From contig NZ_CP081297.1 of NCBI RefSeq assembly GCF_019711355.1, positions 1,488,001 to 1,552,000 of the forward strand: 64,000 bases of DNA. The letters are read 5' to 3'. Below, piece after piece: positions 55,031-62,242 of this stretch. A model generated the notes under the pieces. It worked only from the letters and a program-made list of their open reading frames with translations, made no database searches and was not told where the DNA came from. This DNA is from Qipengyuania psychrotolerans. GTDB lineage: Bacteria; Pseudomonadota; Alphaproteobacteria; Sphingomonadales; Sphingomonadaceae. The first letter of the stretch is position 1, and each line of letters opens with the position of its first letter. The translations under genes and the position numbers were made by a program.

Positions 55031-56577
55031 TTCCCTTTAATCTTGTTGCGAACCCGTTGGAGGCGGCTTCCCTTGCGGAAAAGTCCGCCATTTGCAAACG
55101 GCTCGAACATCTCATCCGGCTCTTCCGGGTCGAGAACTCCGCTTTCCGCTACGGCCTTTTCGGCACCGTTGAGGTCTGGCGGATGATAGCGGCGCAGATT
55201 GCGGCCGCCTTCGGTAACAGTGTGATCGATCATCGCAGCCATCGAGCCATGGCGTGCGATCAATTCGCCAACTTCGTCTTCCTCGACGCCGCAATGCTCT
55301 GCCAGCAAGGAATGGCGAATATCGCGGATCGCGTCTGCGGCGTGTTCATTGCCCTTGCGCGCCGTATCGACGAAAACATCGCATTCGCTGTCGAGGCCCA
55401 TCGAACGATTGTTCAGATTGGCGGACCCGATGCGGAAGATCTCGTCGTCGACGATCATCATTTTCGCATGGACATAGATCGGCGTCTCGCCCGACCAGGG
55501 ACACCATATCGTAAAGCGGTGCTTGTGATCGACTTCCTCGATGCACCGGACGATTTCAGCGCGCGCATGGTCCATCGCCTGCTGTTCAAGCCATCCATCG
55601 GCGTTTTCGGGATGCACAATCACGATTTCAGGCGGATCTTCTTCCTGTACGCGCTCGATGATGGCTTCGGACACGGCACGTGAAGCAAAATACTGGCTTT
55701 CGGCATAGATGAAGTGCTTGGCTCGCTTGATATGGGCGAGGAAAAGACGCTCGATCTCGTCGACCTTTCCCCAATCGCGGTGTGCTGCACGGGTGCGAGC
55801 AATCCCTATCTCGATATTCTCGAACGTGGGTTCGAGGCCTTCCGGCCACAGGCTCTCCTTGCGCGGCTTGACCGGCAGCAGCGGCGTGCCCCCTGCCCGG
55901 ACCCAGCGATCGCGCCCCAGGTCGCTCAGCGCATCGGCGATCTCGCCTTCCATCATCATGGAGGCATCGTGCCAAGGCTCGTATGTCTGTCCGCTTGGAG
56001 TGCGGCGCAAGGGCTCGTCTTCCTTGTGCTCACGGGTGTCGAGCCGCTTCACGGTCATGTCGATACCGCCGCACACGGCGAGCGAATTGTCCAGGATACC
56101 GATCTTCTGGTGATGACTGCACCCCGTTGGATGAGCGCTGTCGAATTTGAAATCGATCCGGCGGTGCCGCGCCCAGCGCAGCAAGTCCCACCACATCGAT
56201 CCGCGCGCCACGAACTTGAAGACGCCGAAGCTCCATTTAAGGATTCGTAGCTCAAGCGATTTTTCACGCCCGATCAGCCAGGAAAAGAAGCTTCCAAGCC
56301 GCGCGGGATGCCCGTCCTTGTAGGGCCTCTGCCACCAACGGCGACCTTCGCCGAGGTGAATTCGGGTGTCGAAGTCCCAGCCGATCAGGAAGATCCGGTG
56401 CTTCGCATTGAGCATGGCTGCCTGCATTGCAGCGAAGTAATCCGCTGCATCGATGATCACCCGCGCACGATCCACCTTGGCGTAACGCCAGACGCCCGGC
56501 TCGACACCTTCGTCGAGCCGGGAGACTTTCTTCGGATCTTTTTCTTCTTGGTCCAGGTCGCCCACCCCTTTCGCCAT
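55018..56577 (-). CDS. phospholipase D-family protein (cardiolipin synthase-like)
   Basis: The 519-residue protein has two HKD motifs: SHHQKIGILDN (His156, Lys158, Asp163) and, near residue 370, HAKMMIVDDEIFRIGSANLN. The paired HKD form is used by bacterial phospholipase D and some cardiolipin synthases. No N-terminal membrane anchor of classical Cls is seen, so a soluble or peripheral phosphatidyltransferase is more likely. It starts 1 nt after the hemerythrin stop and overlaps folE. Confidence 0.85.
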   Translation of the reverse strand: MAKGVGDLDQEEKDPKKVSRLDEGVEPGVWRYAKVDRARVIIDAADYFAAMQAAMLNAKHRIFLIGWDFDTRIHLGEGRRWWQRPYKDGHPARLGSFFSWLIGREKSLELRILKWSFGVFKFVARGSMWWDLLRWARHRRIDFKFDSAHPTGCSHHQKIGILDNSLAVCGGIDMTVKRLDTREHKEDEPLRRTPSGQTYEPWHDASMMMEGEIADALSDLGRDRWVRAGGTPLLPVKPRKESLWPEGLEPTFENIEIGIARTRAAHRDWGKVDEIERLFLAHIKRAKHFIYAESQYFASRAVSEAIIERVQEEDPPEIVIVHPENADGWLEQQAMDHARAEIVRCIEEVDHKHRFTIWCPWSGETPIYVHAKMMIVDDEIFRIGSANLNNRSMGLDSECDVFVDTARKGNEHAADAIRDIRHSLLAEHCGVEEDEVGELIARHGSMAAMIDHTVTEGGRNLRRYHPPDLNGAEKAVAESGVLDPEEPDEMFEPFANGGLFRKGSRLQRVRNKIKGKWGK

Positions 56578-56578
56578 A

Positions 56579-57070
56579 TTATTCCTTGGCTTCCTCTTTC
56601 TTTTCCGGAGTCACTTCCGCTTCAGATTTCTCAGCATCCTTACGCCGGTCGAACACTTCGCGCATGTGCTTCATGTCTTCGTCATCGAGGTACTTGGCGA
56701 AATCGGGGAAGTGGTCTTCCTCTTCCTCTTCGATATGATGGCGATAATCGTGTGCGAAGGTCTTGAACTTAGTCAACCATCCACCTTCCGCCATATCGGT
56801 TGCCGCAAGATCGTTGAGCATTTCGTCGATTTCGTGATGCTCGGCGACCGAGTGACGAGTCTCGTCCGTGGTCGGCGGCTTGCGCAGCATGGTAGAATAA
56901 AGCGCCTGCTCTTCAGCTGCAGCGTGACCTTTCAATTCCTTGGTCAGTTCAGTGAACAATTCTTCGCGCTCCGCGCTGTCACCGCTTGTCTCTAGCAGCT
57001 TGTCCAGAAGTTCGCGGTGGCGATCGTGGTCTTGCTTCAGGCGGTCGAAGATTTCGGTTGTGTCGGTCAT
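56579..57070 (-). CDS. hemerythrin HHE-domain protein
   Basis: The 163-residue four-helix protein carries the HHE pattern: DHDRHRELLDKLLE, HAAAEEQALYSTML, HHEIDEML and HDYRHHIEEEEEDHFPDF, giving the His/Glu/Asp ligands of a di-iron site. A charged Lys/Glu tail follows. These proteins bind O2 or NO or act in stress response; no direct evidence here. The ATG at 57070 follows AAGGAG. It is first in an operon with the phospholipase-D-like gene and folE. Confidence 0.88.
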   Translation of the reverse strand: MTDTTEIFDRLKQDHDRHRELLDKLLETSGDSAEREELFTELTKELKGHAAAEEQALYSTMLRKPPTTDETRHSVAEHHEIDEMLNDLAATDMAEGGWLTKFKTFAHDYRHHIEEEEEDHFPDFAKYLDDEDMKHMREVFDRRKDAEKSEAEVTPEKKEEAKE

Positions 57071-57138
57071 ATGGGTAAACTCCTTTGCCTGATTGAACAG
57101 GCGACAACGCGAGGGGTTCCGTCCTTGCGCAAGGTTAG

Positions 57139-57558
57139 TTGGCGACTCATATACAGGAGATGCTTCACAACCGCTCCGGACCGACCCAGCAGCAGATGCA
57201 GCAGATGGCCGAAGCAGTGCGGTCTGCACTGCCCGCTCATTTTCGCGAACAGATGGAAGAGATAGTCCTGCGGGTCGAAGATTTCGCCACGCCCGAGCAA
57301 TTGGCCAGTGTCGAGATCGAAAGCAAATGGCACCTGACCGGACTGTATGAGGGCGAATCGCTACCGGACCGTTCGATCTGGGCGAGCGGTCGTATGCCGG
57401 CCCGTATCTGGCTGTTCCGCCGTCCCCTGATCGCCGAATGGCGCGAGACGGGCGTGAGCATGGATGATCTGGTGCGGCACGTGGTAATCCACGAGGCTGG
57501 CCACCATTTCGGCTTCAGCGACGATGATATGCACCGGCTGGAAGACGGGGCGGAATAG
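57139..57558 (+). CDS. zincin-like metallopeptidase family protein
   Basis: 139 residues from a TTG start; an ATG at 57160 is also possible. The zinc motif HEAGHHFGFSDDDMHRLE lies near the C-terminus, with ARIWLFRRPLIAEW in the middle, the pattern of the minimal metallopeptidase family of actinobacteria and alphaproteobacteria (DUF1025-type). The protease activity of this family is not well shown. It is divergent from the hemerythrin operon, and is followed by tRNA-Arg on the opposite strand. Confidence 0.8.
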   Translation: MATHIQEMLHNRSGPTQQQMQQMAEAVRSALPAHFREQMEEIVLRVEDFATPEQLASVEIESKWHLTGLYEGESLPDRSIWASGRMPARIWLFRRPLIAEWRETGVSMDDLVRHVVIHEAGHHFGFSDDDMHRLEDGAE

Positions 57559-57596
57559 TCCCGAAACTCAATATTCCGGGCCCCAGAACCAATGAA

Positions 57597-57624
57597 GGCC
57601 ACCCTCCCCGTCGGGAAGATGGCC
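57597..57624 (-). terminator. hairpin after tRNA-Arg, probable terminator
   Basis: On the minus strand GGCCATCTTCCC pairs with GGGAGGGTGGCC-type bases (one G-U pair) around a short loop 6 nt after the tRNA 3' end and before TTCATTGGTT. The core TCTTCCC...GGGGAGGG is shared with the hairpin after tuf. Confidence 0.55.
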
Positions 57625-57629
57625 ATCAA

Positions 57630-57706
57630 TGGCGCGCCAGGAAGGATTCGAACCTCCGGCCGCCTGATTCGTAGTCAGGTACTCTATCCAGCTGAGCTAC
57701 TGGCGC
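57630..57706 (-). tRNA. tRNA-Arg (anticodon ACG)
   Basis: 77 nt on the minus strand. The acceptor stem GCGCCAG pairs with CTGGCGC, the discriminator is G and CCA is encoded. The anticodon loop CTACGAA is held by CCTGA/TCAGG, giving anticodon ACG, which reads CGN after A34 editing to inosine. The T-arm GGAGGTTCGAATCCTTC is regular. No integrase or repeat lies next to it. Confidence 0.97.
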
Positions 57707-57750
57707 GTCCGAGGGGGGCACATAGGTGGGTGATCCTGCCTTGGCAACAC

Positions 57751-58179
57751 CTAATCGGGCATCTTTGCGAGCAATTGTGCAGCTAATTCGACATCGAGCG
57801 GCGGCTTGTCGAGTTCGCCGATCATTTCAGGCGCAAACCATGCCACCTCTCCGCCTTCCAGCGCAGCCGCGTCCCCGTCCCAACGGGTGCATGTGTAAAG
57901 GAGTATGACAATCGGGCGCTGGCCGACTTGCGGATCTTCCTGTGCAAAACAGCACGGCGTCAGATGCTCGGCCTGGACGGCGATACCAAGCTCTTCGGCA
58001 ATCTCGCGAATCAACGCATTTACGGGGGTTTCCGTAGGTTCAACCTTGCCCCCGGGGAATTCCCATAAGCCGCCATGATGCTTTTCCTGCGGGCGTTTAT
58101 GCATCAGCCAGCGGCCATCACTTGCGCGCAGGGCGATGGCTACCACACAGCGCCATGTCGGAATATTTTCCAAAACCAC
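57751..58179 (-). CDS. mutT: NUDIX hydrolase, MutT-type 8-oxo-dGTP diphosphatase
   Basis: The 142-residue protein has a full Nudix box (GGKVEPTETPVNALIREIAE, then ELGI) and the early WLMHKRPQEKHHGGLWEFPG of MutT proteins. It removes oxidised guanine nucleotides from the pool. It starts with GTG at 58179 and is divergent from the pilin genes. Confidence 0.88.
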   Translation of the reverse strand: MVLENIPTWRCVVAIALRASDGRWLMHKRPQEKHHGGLWEFPGGKVEPTETPVNALIREIAEELGIAVQAEHLTPCCFAQEDPQVGQRPIVILLYTCTRWDGDAAALEGGEVAWFAPEMIGELDKPPLDVELAAQLLAKMPD

Positions 58180-58259
58180 ATTCCCTCGAAACCTTTTCTT
58201 AACACGTGTCCGAGTATTTCGACGGTGTCAGCTACGAATTGACTTTAGGGGCAACACAG

Positions 58260-58436
58260 GTGGTCAAGTTTCTCAAAAAATTGGGTCGCGACGACAGTGG
58301 TGCAACTGCGGTTGAATACGGGTTGATTGTCGCTCTGATTTTCCTCGCCATGATCGGCGCGGTGAATTCGTTCGCAGGAACCACGATTGCGATGTGGAAC
58401 ACCATTTCCACAACCATCGTGACTGCAACGGTCTGA
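58260..58436 (+). CDS. Flp-family type IVb pilin, first copy
   Basis: 58 residues from the GTG at 58260: MVKFLKKLGRDDSGATAVEY, then a hydrophobic stretch GLIVALIFLAMIGAVNSF. The short basic leader ending at the processing site before TAVEYGLI is the Flp/Tad pilin mark. AGGGG lies upstream; the longer frame from 58206 does not fit the family. It is followed by a second pilin after 123 nt. No tadZ/cpa assembly genes are within the window. Confidence 0.82.
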   Translation: MVKFLKKLGRDDSGATAVEYGLIVALIFLAMIGAVNSFAGTTIAMWNTISTTIVTATV

Positions 58437-58559
58437 GCGGGAAAAAACGTCAGCAGGTTGATTAGGGATTTATCAACTTGTCGGCGTCAGAACGACGATA
58501 GCTCGAACCGCAACAGGGGTAAGAGCCGGGTAAACGAAGACTGAACCAGGAGACTACAC

Positions 58560-58733
58560 ATGAAGTTCATCAACAAGCTGCGCAGCAACGAAGAAGGCGC
58601 AACCGCAATCGAGTACGGCCTTATCGCTGCTCTCATCGCCGTTGCCATGATCACTGCACTGAACTCGGTTGGCGGCGAAGTCGCTACGACTTTCAACACC
58701 GTTGATACAGCGATGTCGACTGCGAACGTTTAA
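58560..58733 (+). CDS. Flp-family type IVb pilin, second copy
   Basis: A 57-residue pilin starting MKFINKLRSNEEGATAIEYG, followed by LIAALIAVAMITALNSVG. It is similar to the first copy through the leader and helix and differs after. AGGAG lies upstream of the ATG. A strong terminator follows. The two pilins form a tandem pair and may form mixed or alternative fibres with Tad machinery encoded elsewhere. Confidence 0.88.
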   Translation: MKFINKLRSNEEGATAIEYGLIAALIAVAMITALNSVGGEVATTFNTVDTAMSTANV

Positions 58734-58755
58734 TCGTTCCAAGCTTTCCAATAGA

Positions 58756-58787
58756 AAGGCGGCGAGGTCACCCTCGCCGCCTTTTTT
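58756..58787 (+). terminator. intrinsic terminator after the pilin pair
   Basis: AAGGCGGCGAGG pairs perfectly with CCTCGCCGCCTT and is followed by TTTT. It sits 22 nt after the second pilin stop. Confidence 0.9.
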
Positions 58788-58815
58788 GTGTCTGAGATAG
58801 ATGCGTGGCCGGGAC

Positions 58816-60282
58816 TTAACGTCCGCGCACCACGATCTTGACCTTCTGTCCGGCGCGGACTTCTTCGTTCGAAGACAGGCCGTTCAACACGCGGAAGCGG
58901 GCTTCCTGCGCATTTGAATACGCCATCTTCGCAGCCAGCGTACGAACCGTATCGCGCGAACCGACTGTCACCACATCGACGTGGCGCGGGATGACATTCG
59001 CGGCCTCGGTCGCTGAAATCTTCCGCATCGACGAGAACATCGAATTGAATGTTCCCGACTGTCCCGCAGGGGTCAGCGCGAGGAAGTGATAGGCGCGGTC
59101 ATTGGCAAACTCATACGCGAAGACGGTCACATCCAGGTTCTGGTTGCCCGAGGTGACGCGTGCAGTGCCATATGCGGCGGGCAATCCGTTGACCGTAGTA
59201 GTCTGGATGCTTGCCGGACGGACCTGCTGCTGTTCGCTCAATGCGTTGAACACATTGCCGACATAGGTTTGCAGATTGCCATCATACGGTCCGAGCGAGA
59301 ACTGTGCCTTGCCGCTCTGGCCGCTGATCGTAACGGCACGGGTGCCGTTGACCATGTAGAAGCCCTGCGGCGCCGTGAACTGGAGACGCAGGTCGGGATG
59401 GATGAAATCACGGCCTTCGACGACACCCTGCTGGGGATCATCGCCGTACAGGATACCGTCGATTCGCGTCAGGAAGGTGTCCCTGTTGGTAACGCCGCCC
59501 GTACCGCCGGTTTGCTGCGCAACGCTTAGAGCGGTCTGCACTCGGCTGGCCGGGTCGGGATGGGTCGATGCCCATTCAGGAAGGCGCGCATTGTCGCGGC
59601 CCATCAACTGCGCATCGAGCGAATTCTGCGCTGCCAGGCTGGCAAGTACAGTGCTCATTGCGCGCGTGTCATAGCCTGCCCGGTTCAGATAATCGATGCC
59701 GAGACGGTCAGCCTCCAACTCCTGGCTGCGCGAGAACTTTAGTGTGAGAAGCTGCGAGCCCTGAAGGGAAAGCTGGCCAAGCTGCTGGCCCAATCCGGTG
59801 CCGCCAAGCAGCGCCTGGCTGGCGATGGCGCCGAGCACGCCGAGAATCGAATTGCGCTGCGCAGCCTGTTGGCGGCGCTGCGAGTGACGAGCGGCGACGT
59901 GGCCGACTTCGTGACCAAGCACGCCCGCCAGTTCGGCTTCGTTGTTCATCAGCGAAACCAACTGGCGAGTGGTGTAGATATAGCCGCCCGGTATCGCGAA
60001 AGCGTTGTTCACGGGGCTATTGAGCAGCGAAACCGTGAAACTTCCGCGCGCATTGGCGAGATCGGATTGCACCGCGATATTCTGGCCGACGGTCTCGACA
60101 TACTGAGCCTGCGAACCGGTCATCGCGCCGCCAAATTCGGCGAGCAGTTGCGGGTGCGCTTCGGCGCCCTGCTGTGCTTCGTTCTGCGAAATGGGCGCTG
60201 AGGCCCCTGGAATTGTCGCGCAGCCGGAAAGAGCCAGCGCGATCGTTGCCGTGGATGCGGCGAGTGTCTTGGTGATGGACAT
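58816..60282 (-). CDS. M48-family metalloprotease, lipoprotein
   Basis: The 488-residue protein has a lipoprotein signal (ALALSGC, Cys21). The zinc motif HEVGH is at 124-128 with a second ligand Glu in QELEADRLGIDYL, as in the BepA/YfgC and Oma1 branch that degrades or repairs outer-membrane proteins. The C-terminal half contains a beta-rich part and a LysM-like end (VTVGSRDTVRTLAAKMAY, VRAGQKVKIVVRG). The start is the ATG at 60282; an upstream extension of 36 codons would hide the signal. Confidence 0.87.
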   Translation of the reverse strand: MSITKTLAASTATIALALSGCATIPGASAPISQNEAQQGAEAHPQLLAEFGGAMTGSQAQYVETVGQNIAVQSDLANARGSFTVSLLNSPVNNAFAIPGGYIYTTRQLVSLMNNEAELAGVLGHEVGHVAARHSQRRQQAAQRNSILGVLGAIASQALLGGTGLGQQLGQLSLQGSQLLTLKFSRSQELEADRLGIDYLNRAGYDTRAMSTVLASLAAQNSLDAQLMGRDNARLPEWASTHPDPASRVQTALSVAQQTGGTGGVTNRDTFLTRIDGILYGDDPQQGVVEGRDFIHPDLRLQFTAPQGFYMVNGTRAVTISGQSGKAQFSLGPYDGNLQTYVGNVFNALSEQQQVRPASIQTTTVNGLPAAYGTARVTSGNQNLDVTVFAYEFANDRAYHFLALTPAGQSGTFNSMFSSMRKISATEAANVIPRHVDVVTVGSRDTVRTLAAKMAYSNAQEARFRVLNGLSSNEEVRAGQKVKIVVRGR

Positions 60283-60401
60283 GCAGTGTTCCCCTTTATG
60301 AACGCGCGGGTCCCACCGCCGCTGCGCCCGATTAGTTACGCTAGGGAGAACAGGGGGATGCCCGGGTTTGTTCCCGAACCGCCCCTTCAAAAAACGATTG
60401 G

Positions 60402-61346
60402 CTAGCCTGCGATCTGCAGGAAGCGCTCTTCACGCATCCGTTTCAGCTCTTCAGACGAATGGCGCGAGAGCATATCCAGTTCTTCGCCGATCGCTTCGCC
60501 GAGCGCGTGCGCCGCTGCCCGCGGATCGCGATGCGCGCCGCCAACAGGCTCGGATACGATTCGGTCGATGACACCCAGCTTCTTCAAATCCTGGGCCGTT
60601 ACCTTCATCGCTTCGGCAGCATCTGGCGCTTTTTCCGCCGTGCGCCAGAGAATCGAGGCACAGCCTTCGGGTGAGATCACCGAATATACGGCGTGTTCCA
60701 GCATCAGCACCCGCTCGGCGCTGGCCAGCGCAACCGCGCCGCCCGATCCGCCTTCGCCAACGATGCTCGCCACCATCGGTACCGGCAGGCCGAGACAAGC
60801 CTCGGTCGAGCGAGCGATGGCTTCTGCCTGTCCGCGCTCTTCGGCTTCAACGCCGGGAAACGCACCGGATGTGTCGACCAGCGTCACCACCGGCAGGTTG
60901 AAGCGCCCGGCCATTTCCATGAGGCGGATGGCCTTGCGGTACCCTTCGGGTTTTCCCATGCCGAAATTGTGGCGCAGGCGGCTGGCGGTATCGTTGCCCT
61001 TTTCGTGACCGATCAACACGATCTTGCGGCCATTCAACTTGGCGAAGCCGCCCATGATGGCTTCGTCTTCGCCGTAGTTGCGGTCACCGCCCAGCGGAAC
61101 GAAATCCTCGAACGCATACTCCACGTAGTCGCGGAAATGCGGACGCGAAGGGTGCCGCGCAACCTGGGTTTTCTGCCACGGAGTGAGCGAGGAATAAGCC
61201 GCCGCCAGCAAATCCGCGCTTTTCAGCTCAAGACGCTGCAACTCGTTGGAGATATCGACGTCATCGCCTTCGGCCGCACTGCGCAGCTCGGCAATGCGGG
61301 TTTCAAGCTCGGCGACAGGCTTTTCGAATTCAAGATAAGAAATCAT
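60402..61346 (-). CDS. accA: acetyl-CoA carboxylase carboxyltransferase subunit alpha
   Basis: The 314-residue subunit starts MISYLEFEKPVAELETRIAE and contains RPHFRDYVEYAFEDFVPLGG and IGEGGSGGAVALA-type carboxyltransferase sequence (VASIVGEGGSGGAVALASAE). With AccD it transfers carboxyl to acetyl-CoA in fatty acid synthesis. It starts 10 nt after xerD on the same strand. Confidence 0.97.
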   Translation of the reverse strand: MISYLEFEKPVAELETRIAELRSAAEGDDVDISNELQRLELKSADLLAAAYSSLTPWQKTQVARHPSRPHFRDYVEYAFEDFVPLGGDRNYGEDEAIMGGFAKLNGRKIVLIGHEKGNDTASRLRHNFGMGKPEGYRKAIRLMEMAGRFNLPVVTLVDTSGAFPGVEAEERGQAEAIARSTEACLGLPVPMVASIVGEGGSGGAVALASAERVLMLEHAVYSVISPEGCASILWRTAEKAPDAAEAMKVTAQDLKKLGVIDRIVSEPVGGAHRDPRAAAHALGEAIGEELDMLSRHSSEELKRMREERFLQIAG

Positions 61347-61356
61347 CGCAATGCCG

Positions 61357-62235
61357 CTAGTCGCTCGCGCGCGGACGGGCAAGTGGATGCCGTTCGTTGA
61401 CCAGCTTTACCAACCGCGCCGCATCGACATGGGTGTAAATTTGCGTGGTCGCGATATCGGCGTGGCCCAGCAGGGTTTGCAGTGCTCGCAAGTCCGCCCC
61501 GCCCTCCAGCAAATGGGTCGCAAAGGCGTGGCGCAGCACGTGGGGGCTCAGCTTTTCCGGGGGAAGATCCGCCCTCACAGCAAGCTCTTTCAGCATCTGG
61601 AACAGGCGCACGCGCGAAATATGCGCGCTGCGCGATGGAAACAGGAATTGCGAATCGCCGGGCCGGACTGCCAGCCAGCGCGCCAGCGCCTGTTTCGCGC
61701 GGCGACTGACTGGAACGAGGCGCGCTTGCCCTCCCTTTCCTGTGACTGTGAGGAAAGGCTCGTCGCGCGGGACCGCCGAAAGTGGTAATGAAACCAGTTC
61801 GGTTGCGCGCAGGCCCGAGCCGTAGAGTAGTTCGAGCATGACCAGCATCCGGAGCGCCTCGGGCCGTTCACTGGTGGCCTCGTCTTCCGCGCGGGAAAAT
61901 AGTGCCTCGACCTGCGCGTGTGACAGGATCTTGGGCAACGGACGGCGAGCCACCGGCCGCGGGAGCGCATGTGCCGGATCGTCCTCGCGCATCCCCTCAT
62001 CGACGAGAAATCCGAAAAACTGCCGTAACGCCGATATCTTACGCGCCATCGTCGACGCCGCGAGCGACGACCATCCCTGACCGAGTTTCGAAAGCTGCGC
62101 GCTGCTGGCACCGGCCAGATTGCCGCCGACCATTTCTTCTGCCTGAGCGAGATCGCGGCCGTAGGCGAGGATCGTATTGCGCGCCGCACCGCGTTCTGCG
62201 GACAGCATGGCAAGAAAATCCTCAATCGCGCTCAT
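61357..62235 (-). CDS. xerD: site-specific tyrosine recombinase XerD
   Basis: The 292-residue recombinase has an N-terminal SAM-like core-binding region and catalytic residues Arg143 (YGSGLRATEL), Lys167 (TVTGKGGQA), His232 and Arg235 (SPHVLRHAFATHLL), His258 (LLGHADIATT) and Tyr267. It resolves chromosome dimers at dif together with XerC. It is the housekeeping protein, not a phage integrase, as its accA neighbour suggests. It lies 7 nt after the partial gene. Confidence 0.9.
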   Translation of the reverse strand: MSAIEDFLAMLSAERGAARNTILAYGRDLAQAEEMVGGNLAGASSAQLSKLGQGWSSLAASTMARKISALRQFFGFLVDEGMREDDPAHALPRPVARRPLPKILSHAQVEALFSRAEDEATSERPEALRMLVMLELLYGSGLRATELVSLPLSAVPRDEPFLTVTGKGGQARLVPVSRRAKQALARWLAVRPGDSQFLFPSRSAHISRVRLFQMLKELAVRADLPPEKLSPHVLRHAFATHLLEGGADLRALQTLLGHADIATTQIYTHVDAARLVKLVNERHPLARPRASD

Positions 62236-62242
62236 GGACAGG

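Noticed and set aside
57630-57706. tRNA-Arg as an attachment site of an integrated element
   Set aside because: No repeat of the tRNA 3' end, integrase or mobile gene was found close by; xerD at 61 kb is the housekeeping recombinase.
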